The notes beneath the pieces are model-generated. The model searched no databases. It was given only the letters and a program-made list of their open reading frames with translations, and was not told the DNA's origin. The position numbers and the translations under genes were made by a program. Below are positions 21,881-33,049 of a stretch of DNA of 54,775 nucleotides, in pieces (position 1 is the first letter of the stretch; every line of letters begins with the position of its first letter). The stretch is from Hyphochytrium catenoides (taxonomy: Eukaryota; Sar; Hyphochytriomycetes; Hyphochytriales; Hyphochytriaceae): positions 1 through 54,775 of the forward strand of contig FLMG01001035.1 of assembly GCA_900088475.1 (NCBI GenBank), written 5' to 3'.

Positions 21881-23545
21881 AATGCTACGGCGCATTCATT
21901 CAGGACCAGCGAACCCTTATATAGATACAGTAAAACATCGTCGTTCCTTTTATAATAAAAGTTTGTTGAACATACTGAGAGTGATGAGTTATTTGTCCAA
22001 TACATTCTGAAGGAGTGCCACAATCTCTTCTGGGTCTCTGATTGGCTGGGAGGTTCTCTCATCAACCTTCTAGGTCTATCCGACCTAAAGAGACTATTAG
22101 GCCTGTCATAATAAAACAGCAGGTTCAGTAGTGCCACAATTTTTCTTGATTGGCTGAGAGGTTCTCCCAACTTCTAGGTCGGTCCGACCTAAAAATAGTA
22201 TTACGGAGTAAGGTAAAAACAGCAGAAATAGAACCTCTTTAACGCTATTTTCGATTCAATGATGCAACCTCCTCCAGCGGTAGAAGTAATAAGTATACAG
22301 TAGGAGCTTTTTTCCAGATTTAGGAGCACCATCAAACCGGCTCCATCCCCGAAAGTAAAGGCTTCCTTCTATAGAAGTTGATGGCAAAGATAGCCTGCAC
22401 GAATTAGGTGAAGGTAGTCGAGCATAACGCAATTTGCAGAAGTCACAACTGTCAAGAATAGAAAATAAAGCCTTTCCCGAAAGGATCTGCAAAAGCAGAT
22501 TTCTATGTCCGTAGAAAGTCCCAATCGCTAACCCCACTTCCCTGTTCTGATGATGTAGGCTCTATAAGTAAAGACATCTTTCGAAATTAGTGCTCTCGCG
22601 AAGCCGATAATAGGATAGATCTGATGAGTACATGAGTACTGGGCCTACACCCGAAAGTATGGTGGGAGGGTTTACATTCGACAAAATCACGTAGGTGAAT
22701 TATGCGACGGCGGACGGCGGACAATATCTTCTTTTTGATGCCCAAAATCAGAGATTGGGCGGATTTCACGGCTCTACTTATTCTCTCGGACTGTAGAACT
22801 ATCTGAAGTGCCGCCGCAAGCGAGAGCTGAGTGCCAATAGAACTAATCTAGAGTGAAGGTTATGATGATGTTATGTCAAGGTAGCAAGCCGAGTGCTGAT
22901 GAGTCCCTTGAGAGGGAAAGGAAACGATGTCAGCAGCTATCTCAGCCCCTCTCGTCTCATGGAGGTGGGTACTGCAGTCCTCACCTTACTGGATATTCCT
23001 GCTGTTGTTGCTCTATGCACCTTTATTTAGCTCGGATGGCAACAGGGCACCTCCCTCCTCACCCAGGGACTGCTGGGGGGTTGGAAAGGGGGGGGGGCAG
23101 TTCTGGCCAAGAGAGGTCCTAATCTTCAGTCTGCTTGTAATGTAGGGCTTATAGACTAAGGTGATGCTGAAAATAGACGCTAGTCATAGACATATATATA
23201 TAACACCGTTGGTCGTGCTAAGTCCAGCTGCTCCTGTAGATTCCCGTCGTCTCCTCTCTCTCTCGGACCCTCTTCACTCTTTCTATTTCTACATCTGCCG
23301 TCACCTGAGACATCCATACATAAGTGTCTTCTTCTGCCTGCAATCAGGGAGTCGTCAGGAGGCCGACGGGGCGCCGCGCTAAAACAAGACACCGCTGGTA
23401 TCTGAGGTGCTCTTGAAAGTGATCACCTACAGTCTTCGCAACAACCGAACAGGCGTGCCCCTGCCGGCGTCATCATGTCCAAGCAGCAAGCAATCCAGCA
23501 GACTCACAGCGTAAGCAGAGTCTTGTCCCTCCTCGCTGACCGTCG
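21881..23545. other. No supportable gene
   Basis: Short open frames on both strands lack recognisable motifs. A run of nine or more G lies near 23088-23097. The last 150 bases would be the promoter and 5' leader of the acyltransferase gene; no clear core element is visible. Confidence 0.35.
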
Positions 23546-25954
23546 ATGCGTGCATCTAAGAGCCATTATTATCCTTCTCGTTCTCCCTTTCGGCTGTCAT
23601 TACAGAGCAATCCTAAGCAGGAGCATGGTCAAACAGCTGACCCGATGACGAACATCGTTATTATTGGAGAGCCAGACTATTCCCCGCACGGAAAATATCT
23701 CAAGTCAGACTGCGATGACGTGATGTTCGCCTCCATCAGAGAGGACGAGACTCATCAATCCACAATAATAGAGCGCAAGAAGGCTGAATCTATGCCTGAG
23801 TCCCGGGCTTCTCCTCCTCCAGTGGCTTACCGGCCGGACATTGATGGGCTCAGGACCATCGCCGTTGTGGCGGTCGTAGTCTTCCACGCTTGGCCGAAGG
23901 CCTTTCCTGGAGGCTTCATTGGAGTCGATATCTTCTTTGTCATCTCGGGTTATCTCATCTCCGGTATCATCTTCAAACAGCACTTGAAGAAGAGCTTTAC
24001 GTACAAGAACTTCTATAGCCGTCGTATCCGGCGTATCTTCCCATCGCTCATCGTAGTGCTTGCGACAACGCTCGTCCTTGGATGCATCTGGCTACTGAAG
24101 GTTGAGCTCAAAGCGCTAGCTTCCACTCTGCTCGCAGGAACGGTCTTTGGTGCCAACCTCCAGATCCTAACTCTGAAGGGTGGCTACTTTGCCGTGGATG
24201 TGAAGCAGAACGCACTGTTGCACCTGTGGTCTCTAGGAGTAGAGGAGCAATATTACATCCTTTGGCCTTTCTTTGCTGCGCTTGTGATTCGTGCACCCAA
24301 GAAAGGCGGTCTTCTCATGCTTTTTCTCCTTGCAGGTGTATCTTTTGGACTCAACGTTGGCTTCATCGCACCCCATCCCAAGTTCTCGTTCTACTCCCCG
24401 CTCTGCCGCTTCTGGCAGATGGCTGCAGGCAGCATCTTAGCTTTCTTCTCGCTCGACCAAATCTCTCTCTCAAGCCCCAAGAAGGGACTCAACAAGATAG
24501 TGGCTCTTCTGCTGTCTCTCGGTGGTTTGGGTCTCTTTGCTGTGGGCTTTGCTCTGCTGCACGAGGATAAAGCTTTTCCTGGCTGGTGGGCCCTCCTGCC
24601 CACCCTGGGAGCGGTAGCTATTATCTGGGCAGGCAACGAAACCCCGATCAATCGCTATGTCCTAGGAAGCCCTCCTTTCGTCTTCATTGGGAAGATCAGT
24701 TATGACTTGTACCTCTGGCATTGGCCATTGCTGGTCTTCTCCAGGATTCTCTATCCCAATGAGGACTCTAGACCTATCTGCGCCCAGCCCTATATGATGG
24801 TAGCTGCTGCCTTCATCCTTAGCGTCCTGACGTACTATCTACTGGAGAACCAGATCCGCCATAGGAAGTCAAAACTCGTTGTGCCCATTTTGGCCGGTCT
24901 GATGATCGTCCTCGCGATCATGGGAGCGGTGATTATGAAACAACCTCAGCATTTCTCTCTCAAGAGCGTGCGGCAAGCTAGCGTCGACCTGCCACCACCT
25001 CCTCCTCCTCCAGCCGGTCCCCCACTCTCTGCAAATAATGGGACCAACAGCACGAGCAGCAAGAGTGTGTTGAACTCAAGCAAGGGCCCACGGATCGAAA
25101 TGCCAACGGTGGCCAAAGTAAACGCAGGGAGAGGAGATTGGGAAATGCCACCCAAGGCCTTCGGAGACATAACGGACGACTCTCCGTTCATGACACCCTC
25201 GAAGGGGCATTGGCTCAATGAGGGACAGAAGGAGACGATTGTCGTCCTTGGAGACTCACACTCAAACATGGTAGCGCACAGATTCGTGAAGCTCTATGAA
25301 GACGCCAAGGCGGCGAGTAAGAAGTTCCGTACGGTTGTCTATAAGACACTGGACGGCACACCTCCTATGATCTGTCATGAGGCCTTTCCGGCCCACTTTG
25401 ATATGATCAACAAGGTGAAGCCTACCGTGGTGCTGATTGTCACCAACTGGTCGCAGTGGATTCGTCCTGGTGGTGCAGCGTCCGACCCTCTTCACGATGA
25501 GCTGCGCTGCTGCAGCAGAGGCTATTCAGACAACTGTGAGTATCAAAGCCCTAAAGACGCAGACGAGATTCTGCGGCACTTCTTCGGTACCGTGCATGAC
25601 CTCACCGCCAAGGGAATCAAGGTCTTTGTGGCGACGCTGAACCCTGAAGGCGAGTCCTTCAACCCTTACAAGATGGCTGACGCCAGCGGCCTCGTTCAGT
25701 CAAATCTGCAGCCTGTGAGTCTCTCAGGCTATAGAAAAGACCATGCTGATCTCATTCAGAAGGTCGAGAGCGGGATCCAGGGTGCTAACGCTACGATGAT
25801 CAGCTTCGCGGACAACATGTGCTGGGAGGACGTGTGCCAAGTTGTAGAGCCGCATGGACATCCCATCATGAAGGACAAGGACCACTTCCGACCATTCTTT
25901 GCAAGGAACTACATTGACACGATAGACCCCGTTGTTGATGCTGCACTTTCTTAG
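23546..25954 (+). CDS. OafA-like membrane O-acyltransferase with C-terminal SGNH domain
   Basis: This intact single-exon ORF has 802 residues from ATG 23546; a later ATG at 23645 (residue 34) is an alternative start. Residues 95-465 form an acyltransferase-3 domain with about ten membrane helices. YRPDIDGLRTIAV leads to His114. FIGVDIFFVISGYLISG is at 124-140, the arginine-rich FYSRRIRRIFPS at 157-167, LWSLGVEEQYYILWP at 227-241 and KISYDLYLWHWPLLVF at 383-398. A Pro-rich linker (482-493) leads to an SGNH hydrolase-like domain. Its block I is LGDSHSN (Gly569-Asp570-Ser571), block III includes Asn634 in TNWSQW, and the terminal Asp777-x-x-His780 completes the triad. In bacteria this AT3-SGNH fusion O-acetylates cell-surface sugars. 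Here it may acetylate glycans of the secretory pathway or cell surface. The first 90 residues are polar and unique. The lack of introns fits horizontal gain or retroposition, though neither is proven. Confidence 0.93.
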   Translation: MRASKSHYYPSRSPFRLSLQSNPKQEHGQTADPMTNIVIIGEPDYSPHGKYLKSDCDDVMFASIREDETHQSTIIERKKAESMPESRASPPPVAYRPDIDGLRTIAVVAVVVFHAWPKAFPGGFIGVDIFFVISGYLISGIIFKQHLKKSFTYKNFYSRRIRRIFPSLIVVLATTLVLGCIWLLKVELKALASTLLAGTVFGANLQILTLKGGYFAVDVKQNALLHLWSLGVEEQYYILWPFFAALVIRAPKKGGLLMLFLLAGVSFGLNVGFIAPHPKFSFYSPLCRFWQMAAGSILAFFSLDQISLSSPKKGLNKIVALLLSLGGLGLFAVGFALLHEDKAFPGWWALLPTLGAVAIIWAGNETPINRYVLGSPPFVFIGKISYDLYLWHWPLLVFSRILYPNEDSRPICAQPYMMVAAAFILSVLTYYLLENQIRHRKSKLVVPILAGLMIVLAIMGAVIMKQPQHFSLKSVRQASVDLPPPPPPPAGPPLSANNGTNSTSSKSVLNSSKGPRIEMPTVAKVNAGRGDWEMPPKAFGDITDDSPFMTPSKGHWLNEGQKETIVVLGDSHSNMVAHRFVKLYEDAKAASKKFRTVVYKTLDGTPPMICHEAFPAHFDMINKVKPTVVLIVTNWSQWIRPGGAASDPLHDELRCCSRGYSDNCEYQSPKDADEILRHFFGTVHDLTAKGIKVFVATLNPEGESFNPYKMADASGLVQSNLQPVSLSGYRKDHADLIQKVESGIQGANATMISFADNMCWEDVCQVVEPHGHPIMKDKDHFRPFFARNYIDTIDPVVDAALS

Positions 25955-27039
25955 CGCTTGGACAAGAACGGGCCGTGCACAGACGCGTACGGGACTGACC
26001 GCTGAGCGGCCGCTAGGAGGGTCAAGCATCATTGGTCAACAGGTGAAGAGAGCTTGGTTATCTCTTCGCTAGCATCATTGGTCAGCGCATAGACAGGCAG
26101 CCCATCATAGAGAGAACCTGCACCACTTGCAGACAGCGATAGACAGACTGAGAGTGAGCCTGTGAAGGTGGCTCGAGAGGGAGAGAAGGATTGAAGAAAG
26201 CTCCTTGCTGAGAGTCCTAAATAACTACTATATATATATAACGCTAACGAAGAGATATGTTAGGCGATGACATTGTATTTAGCTTCTCGATTGAGGGAGT
26301 TCCCTGCCTTGACCTTCTTCTTTCCCTCCGTCTCTCTCTCTTCTCCTGCACCTTATTCTTTGTCGTTTTCCCTCTCCCTCTCTCTCTCTCCCCCCTTCTC
26401 CCTCTGTACCTCTCTTTCTTCTCTAGGTTTCTCCTCTTTCTCTCTCTCTCGAACTCTTCTCATTTCTTCTTTTGCGCGGCTCTTCCTTTCGCTCTCAAAT
26501 TCTCTCTGCTCTGTGGCACTAACTCTGTCTCATTTCACTCCTCTCTCCATCGCTGATGCCCTTCTCCCGCCGCTTCCCGTCCCTTCAGTATGGCACTCCA
26601 ATGCTACAACGGAAGCATGCCCCACCTCTTTTATCTTTGTAAAAATAGAGCATAATGGATAGATTACAATGATGAGCAGCAGCTCATGGTCAGCAAATTC
26701 TGCTCTGGGTAGCCTCATGAAAGCTCTCATTATGGTGAGCAAACAGCCCCAAAAATGCCTGGCACCCCTCTGTCCTCTTAGTGCCATTGCCTCTTCTTCT
26801 ACTTCGTTTTCTTCTCCTCCCCCTACGTTCTCTGCCCTGCCAACCTCTCTGTTCCTTCTGTTCTCCCCTCCGCTGCCCTTGCCCCTGGCTCAGCTTCCCC
26901 TGGCCCAGCTTCCCCTGGCCTTACTGGCCCCTCTCACTCTTCGCCTCGTCCTTCTATCTCACCTGCTAACCCCACTACTACCAATAGCCCTTCTCTCGAG
27001 TACCTCCACCAGCTCAGCCCCGCTAGCACCTCTCCATCC
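25955..27039. other. No supportable gene; pyrimidine-rich low-complexity stretch
   Basis: From 26320 to about 26530 the plus strand is strongly CT-rich. Open frames there encode Ser/Leu/Phe runs and are composition artefacts. Near 26875-26930 a short tandem motif (CCCCTGGCCCAGCTT, about three copies) occurs. This stretch may include the 5' part of LINE copy B, but no diagnostic block is visible. Confidence 0.4.
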
Positions 27040-28560
27040 TGACGTTCTTTGTCCTCTCCGTATTTGTGCTCATTCCTCTCAGCCTATCGAACGTCTTCCA
27101 GCACCTGCAAAATGTTCATCACTCTGAACGCTCTCACCCTGCTCTTCTCTCCTTCCTGTCTCAACAGGGCCGAGCCTGCTGTCTTCGCGGTTGTGGGCAT
27201 ATCCCGACTTGCAAGACCATTAGTCGGGCGCCGCGGTCACTTCGCGCGCTGTCCCGAACCCAGGCTTGACCTCCCTCCCTTAGCAGCTTCTTCCCACCCT
27301 ACTACCTCTCCTCTACCTCTGCTGTCCCCTCGGCCTACCCTCCCTGGTTCCCCCTCTGTCTTTCCTTCTCTAAAATCCTGTTCTGCTATGCCCTCACCTG
27401 TGCGTCCGGCTGGGAGTTCCTCTCCTTCCTCTCCCCCACCTCGCGCTTCTCTCTCTGAATCTTTCTCTTTCTCCGTTCTTGATCTCGCCGTGCCGCCTGA
27501 ACCTCGTCTCCCTTCTCTAATGGATATCTGCCAACTCCCCTGCCGGTCCATTTGCAAGCTCCCTTCGCTGGTTCTTTGGTATCGTTTGGCTCAGTCCTGA
27601 GAGCCTGTGTCTCTCTGTCCTACTTCTTGGTCTCTGCTCTTCCTCTTCCCCAAAGCTGTGCTCCGATGGTCCCGCCCTGCCCGGGTAGGTCACAAACGTC
27701 GTCGGGTTAGCAATGCTAGTTTGTCGCAGGTGAATATGCTGTCTTCTGCTGGCCTAGACTTGCGTGCACAAGTTCGCTTGCGGCCTACTTTTCTCCTCCC
27801 AGGCAGGGGCTTTCCTCGGGGCTGTCCCTATTCCCTGGTTGCAACTAGAGGCCTCTCCTCCGTTGGTGTTCCGAATGTTTCTAGGTATCCCTCTCGTGTG
27901 CACTCCTGCCTCTTGCCTGTCTTGTGCCCGTCCAATGGATGCCTTTGGCAATCATGGCACAGTCGTTCGTCGTGGCGGTGGCGCTTATCAACGTCACCGC
28001 TGCGGCCAGGACCTCCTCTTTCATGCATTTCGGGATTCTGGTCTCAAAGTCTCCCGCGAACCTCGCTCCTTCCGGGCTCCAAGCAGAAGCCTGGAGATTT
28101 GTTGGTTCGTGGATTTTCACCTTCGTCAGTACTCGGCCTTTGATGGGTCCGTCACGGATCCACTGCAATTCAGAAGCCTTCACTATGCAGCAGTCCATGC
28201 CGGCTATCAAGGTTACTGTCGGTGAACGCGAAGGTTAGAAAGTATGAGGGTCCCTGCCAGGCTGTGGGCTACAGTTTGTGCCGCTCGTCCCTGAGTCTTT
28301 TGTGTTGCTTTGTCGCATGTCCTCGACTCTGTGCAACAGCTGGTCAAGCTTCACTGTATCGTGCCGCTCTTCTTGAGGTCTCCCGTCCTCTTGGTCATTG
28401 CTTTTGGTTGGAGAATGCGATTCAGTTTCTGAAGCGTATTTATGTTCAGCAGTTGGACCCCGCCCTAGCTAGCATGATTGAGCGTCATATGATTTTTACC
28501 AGTCATAGTGCCTGTCTCAAAGTCAGTCATCATCCAGCACAACAGTAGCTCCGGTCACCA
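27040..28560 (+). mobile_element. Degraded LINE copy B, N- and C-terminal parts with the RT core missing
   Basis: At 27050-27260 shifted frames encode an N-terminal zinc-finger-like block (HHSERSHPALLSFLSQQGR, then CCLRGCGH and FARCPEP). A Ser/Pro-rich linker follows to about 27600. At 27650-27740 is PKAVLR with SRPARVGHKRRRVSNASLSQ, the same block as in copy D. Immediately afterwards, at about 27745, the sequence becomes equivalent to copy C. It contains VPIPWLQL, LGIPLVCTP, a cysteine/histidine motif (CLSCARPMDAFGNH), then RRGGGAYQRH and, near 28370-28480, KRIYVQQLDPALASMI. The whole RT palm is absent, so two ends of one ORF2 are fused by a large internal deletion. Multiple frame breaks are present. 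Confidence 0.72.
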
Positions 28561-29543
28561 GTCTCTTGGACTAGAAGAATGCAGAGCCACGTTGCTCTTT
28601 CTGGCACCAGATAGAGAGAGAAAAGAATAAAGCTTCGTTATTATAACGAGGCACCCAGCAAGTTTAAGTGCGTTCAATGATTGCCCACGTAATGAGTGAG
28701 TCTATGGATAGGCAATCCTGCTGCTGCTTCAAGCTAAAGTGGTGCTGCTGCACCTCATTCAGATGTGTTTATTATAATGAAGTAGCATAACATTATCTTT
28801 ATCTACATGCATCAAAAAAAGCATCAAAAAGACAAGCACGTAGCCACTAAGTGAAAGGCATCCTTAATCGTGAAAAGTCAGCAGTCATGGGCGTTGGTCT
28901 GGCGAGGCCGCAAGAATGATTCGGCGGGCTTCAGAAGAGGCCATTCACCAACCTCCCTTCAAATTAACCGACCATTTCTCACCAATAATCCCGCGGTTTC
29001 AAGGCGACTTCAAGCACCGCAGCAAGGTCTTCAAATGATGGGTTCGGGGGGGAGGGAAAGGATCTCGTTCTTGTACGAGTAGTCATTGAATGATAGTCCT
29101 TTGGTGATGCAGGTCCACCACCAATATATAAACCGAATGACAAGTATTGTGGCTCTTTGGGGCAACCATTATTGTTTGTGGCTACTGGAACGAGGAACGA
29201 GGTGCTTTAGCCTCTATAATTGTTGGCCGATTTGCCCTCGTTTGTGGTCGCTCTGTTTTTATAAAGTCTAATGTTCCCGAAAAAGCGGCCAATGCTCGAA
29301 CGTTCATCCTCCATTATAACAAATGACGGACCTCAGACCGGCCACCGTGAGGTTGATCACTTCCTACCCTGCGGGCTGTCTTGGTGCTGGCACTTGTTTC
29401 CCCCCATCATTATTAGTTATTCGAAACCGTAATATGCACCTGAAGACTGCCAATTCTTACGGTTTGAAATGCCAATCTACCGAATGGTGTCATTGTCAGA
29501 CTTTCCCTCTAGCAGACAGAGTCTCCCCTCATCACCAAGAACC
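28561..29543. other. No supportable gene
   Basis: Follows the 3' end of LINE copy B and precedes the ankyrin gene. Only short open frames occur, none with motifs. The final bases hold a good start context (ACCATGG) for the downstream gene. Confidence 0.4.
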
Positions 29544-31526
29544 ATGGTGAGCAGCACTCTTCAGGTCCTCTCTAATCTTGACCTGCTCCGGTCAATCCAC
29601 GAGTTTCAATCTGGGATGGAGTTCAAGGATTGGACAAATGGCGACAAGGCCATGAAGCTTCGTCATTACAGTCTCATGAGATTGAAGCAGGACTCGGGGG
29701 CCAAGGACTTCTTCTACACCTATCGAGCAACACGGACAGCGGTGGAGCAAGGAGACCTAACCATGTTAGATTTCATTCTGTCATCGAGCAGAAACACGTT
29801 CACGGTGGAGGGCTCAACTTTCGCTAGCCCGGCGTCGGAGACCATTCGTTGGAATTTGCTGCTACGTAGGCCTGATATAGCTCCATGGAAGGCGGAGCCG
29901 TTGTCGCACGACCCGGAAGAAGATGCCGGCTTTGAGAAGCATGATCAGTATGAGGATGCTGACCACTTTTGGGGTGGTCATTTGCATGTTGTGAAATGGC
30001 TTATGGAACATACAGTCTATTGGCAGAAGCAGGTCACCACGTGCTTTTACATGGCTGTGATGCGTGGGCATGTAGAACTGGTAGAATGGCTATTGTATCG
30101 TCTTGGGTCCTCTAAGGCATCAAGGAAATCACATGGGAAGGCTATTGGGTTTGCTGCTTTATCTGGAGCCGTCCCTACGTTCCTTTGGCTACAGGAGAAA
30201 GCAATGGAACTATACGGAGAGTACATACCATGCCAAAGCGAATCTGACTCTCTTGGAATCCTCCAATGGATTCTGCAGAACCAAGTGCAATATGACCTGT
30301 GGGCTTCCTGCTACAAAATGGCAGTCAGTAGTGGTAGCCTACAGACTGTCCAGTGGATCGAAGAGGTACTTCCGGGGGATTATCCACCCCCAAGTAATGG
30401 GGCTTTGCATTTGCTAGCTGTGGATGGTCACCTTGATATGCTGAGGCATTTCTGTGAGCCCACGAAACGGAAGCGGTTAAGCGCCACTACGTTAACGCTT
30501 GGTAGGTTTGGACCGACGAGCATAGCGTCAAACGGCCATGTCCATGTACTTAAATGGCTAAAAGAGAAGGGGTTAGCCTCTTTAACGTGTGGCGATGATT
30601 ATTATTTATCGTCACCAGTCCATAAGGGTCATTATGATACGGTTGAATGGCTCCTCACTGAGCAGGAAGGGTCATCTCTGGACGAGGACATCACACGCCT
30701 TTGGGCGATGCCGGCTAAGACGGGAGATCTCAAACTGCTGGATTTATTGTATAGTCACTACAAGGGTCCTGTTTCCGCTGTTTCTCGAAGCTCTATCGAG
30801 AATGCCGTGCAAGGAGCAATAGAAATGGGCCATCATAAAGTTATTGACTACTTTCAAGAAAGATGCGGACCCTTGCAAAATGATGAAAACATATCTCGGT
30901 ACTGTCTGTATTATGCGGCATCGGGTGGCCACCTAAATCTCCTCAAGCACTTACATAAGAATGGCTTTGGATCGTACAGTCTTGATCAGTGGAACATAGC
31001 TCTCTGGAAGGGTCATCTACCTGTTGCCAAATTCCTTTGGAAGGAGCTTGGTCTCGCCAACGGGGAGCTACCCTTTGGGACTAGGGATATCCATGAAGCT
31101 CTTGAACACGAATTTTGGGATGTTGCGTATTGGCTTCTAACTCTGGACCAGGCTGCCAGCTTGAGAGATGACTGGATAGCGGAGCGGCAGCAGATGAAGT
31201 CGGCCTTCAAAGAACGGATTGTCGGATTGTTTGGAGAGCTACTGCGCGAGAAAGGGAAACGCTATGCGGAGGACCTCATTACTCATCTTCTAGACGACGA
31301 GGTTACGTTGAGTCACAATCTCAATGAAGCAAATAGTCCTGATTGCGCAGTAACTTATGCCACATGGTTTACGGAGGAAGAACTGCAGAGAATGTCTATA
31401 AAAATAAAGAAAGTGGAAAGGCTTTTAAAAGCCCTACAAAGACAGAGAGGAAACGAGGAACAAGTCGATAATACTGGCACAAGAGTATCTGGAGACTCTT
31501 CAACGCACCATAGAAGTCGGAGCTGA
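29544..31526 (+). CDS. Ankyrin-repeat protein (protist WL-type repeats)
   Basis: The ORF is open from ATG 29469, but the second ATG at 29544 sits in ACCATGG and is the likelier start, giving 660 residues to the TGA at 31524-31526. At least ten degenerate ankyrin units can be seen. Each has a small-residue helix followed by a W-L helix: GHLHVVKWLMEH, GHVELVEWLLYR, GHLDMLRHF, GHVHVLKWLKEKG, GHYDTVEWLL, GHHKVIDYF, GGHLNLLKHLHKNG and KGHLPVAKFLWKELG. This class forms very large families in stramenopiles and some other protists and typically mediates protein binding. The C-terminus (residues about 620-645) begins a coiled coil (IKIKKVERLLKALQRQ). The coding signal appears to continue beyond the stop in shifted frames to 31729, so the present stop may be the result of a frameshift. 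It has no introns, signal peptide or membrane helix. Confidence 0.85.
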   Translation: MVSSTLQVLSNLDLLRSIHEFQSGMEFKDWTNGDKAMKLRHYSLMRLKQDSGAKDFFYTYRATRTAVEQGDLTMLDFILSSSRNTFTVEGSTFASPASETIRWNLLLRRPDIAPWKAEPLSHDPEEDAGFEKHDQYEDADHFWGGHLHVVKWLMEHTVYWQKQVTTCFYMAVMRGHVELVEWLLYRLGSSKASRKSHGKAIGFAALSGAVPTFLWLQEKAMELYGEYIPCQSESDSLGILQWILQNQVQYDLWASCYKMAVSSGSLQTVQWIEEVLPGDYPPPSNGALHLLAVDGHLDMLRHFCEPTKRKRLSATTLTLGRFGPTSIASNGHVHVLKWLKEKGLASLTCGDDYYLSSPVHKGHYDTVEWLLTEQEGSSLDEDITRLWAMPAKTGDLKLLDLLYSHYKGPVSAVSRSSIENAVQGAIEMGHHKVIDYFQERCGPLQNDENISRYCLYYAASGGHLNLLKHLHKNGFGSYSLDQWNIALWKGHLPVAKFLWKELGLANGELPFGTRDIHEALEHEFWDVAYWLLTLDQAASLRDDWIAERQQMKSAFKERIVGLFGELLREKGKRYAEDLITHLLDDEVTLSHNLNEANSPDCAVTYATWFTEEELQRMSIKIKKVERLLKALQRQRGNEEQVDNTGTRVSGDSSTHHRSRS

Positions 31527-31729
31527 TGAAGGAGAAGTACAAGATGCTCAACGTAAGTTGATAACAACTCGGAGAGTTAAGACAAGGAGAAGGTCAAGAT
31601 GAAATCGCCGCACTAGAGAGAAGCATAGAGGAAAATCGAGAAGCTCATGAGGACATCCAAAGAGACCTTAATGGGCTTAAGTATGACAACAGCTATGATG
31701 CTTTGGATGATGATGAGCAAGGGGATTAA
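31465..31729 (+). other. Out-of-frame coiled-coil tail of the ankyrin gene
   Basis: After the annotated stop, frame +1 from about 31471 reads LAQEYLETLQRTIEVGADEG. From 31565 the next frame reads QLGELRQGEGQDEIAALERS, continues with EENREAHEDIQRDLNGL, and ends acidic (DALDDDEQGD) with TAA at 31727-31729. Both parts are heptad-like and acidic and would extend the coiled coil that starts at the end of the preceding ORF. Two single-base indels, near 31468 and 31565, would connect all three parts. A GTAAGT at 31551 offers a splice donor, but no good acceptor at a suitable distance restores the frame. Confidence 0.45.
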
Positions 31730-33049
31730 TGCTCGAACGAATAAAGGTTGTGGCTCAAAGAAAATATAGACTGACCTTGTAAGATAAAAGCTAGCATCGT
31801 GGGTATCTTGCAGAGATCAAGCAGCTGGTGCGATTCGCAGCTTCCATATCTTCGTGAGGAGCCAGTGCTGGTGGAAGTCTGCTTGTTCTCGGAGTCGCAC
31901 TTGCATGAGAGATCTGTCGAGCCGATGATGTAGTCATCTTTGACAAGCCACGGAGGCAATTATTCTGAGTGAGCGGACGGTAGCCTAATAACTATTCTTC
32001 TCATTCAGTCGGTAGGGGTTCCGGTTGTGCATAGGAGAACGACTCTAAAGGAGAGAACCTGCAAAAGGCCTTTTGTTAAGACAGGATTAGCGGTCAGCTT
32101 CCGAGAGAGTTATATGTGGATACCAGTTTGAGGCGATCGGTTGGTGTGCTACTATAGATACCAGTGGCTTGCTGCTGGCGGCCAACCCGAGCAACTTCCT
32201 GAAGTCCCAGTAGTAGTGGCGACTGGTAACTCAATGGTGCCAACTGGCGGCGTGCTAGTGATGTCCTAATACTGAAGATTCTAGTGGCCTATTGTTGACC
32301 TGCCCGGTCGTGTGACCTACTTTTGACGCATGTCTTCTTACCAACTGTTGGCTCGTTCACTCTCACCCAGAGAAGGACCCCTCGATTAGGAGATTACGAC
32401 CTTCCCAATGCCACATCTTAAGATTGGCGATGCCCAGTAAGATGGTGGTCTGTGAGAGAATGTAGACCTTTCACACGGTGTACGGCAACTGGAAGCTGTG
32501 ACCTGTGGGTAGATGGGAGATGTCTACCCAAGTATATTGCACAAAGAGGTGCTCTATTCTCTACGAGAGCGCCCTGGGAGCATTCACGCAAGCTAAACAG
32601 AAAGAGGGTAGGTCGGGACTTTGCTCCTGCAGGTGTCAGCTGGCTCCGAATGTATCCTCCCGGACAGCGTTCAGGATAATGCTCTCGTCACCCCTAAGTT
32701 ACGCCTGCTCCGCAAGGTATCCGTTTCCATGGTTCAAATGGTTGCCTGGGGGTGTCATGGATCATGTGACAGGTGCTTCCAGGGCTGAACAACAGGAGAA
32801 GAGATGGGCGTTGATGGCAATTATTGCTTTAAAGGAGGTGTAGAGCTACGTGACTCAAGTGTCTGGACTTCCTCAAGCATTGACGAAGTGGCGCAGCAAG
32901 CTTAATCAGAAGAGCTGTGCTACCAAGCTATTGACTGTGTTTCTTCTTCCCTTTGACCTTCTTTGTCTACTATAAGCAAAAAGATCACGAGGAACCAGAG
33001 CTCGACAAATTAGTCAGAAAAGGCTGCCAGTCGGTTCCTCCAGTCACGT
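31730..33049. other. No supportable gene
   Basis: Only short open frames (up to 112 codons at 32505-32843) without recognisable motifs. I see no RNA gene or repeat array. Confidence 0.4.

Noticed and set aside
22895-22940. Hammerhead-ribozyme-like core (CTGATGAG followed by a hairpin and GGAAACG)
   Set aside because: The GAAA element is displaced from the end of the hairpin by extra bases, and no stem III with a cleavage triplet at the right place can be drawn.
26257-26662. Overlapping Ser/Leu/Phe-rich ORFs
   Set aside because: They arise from a CT-rich low-complexity stretch, with several frames open at once for the same reason.
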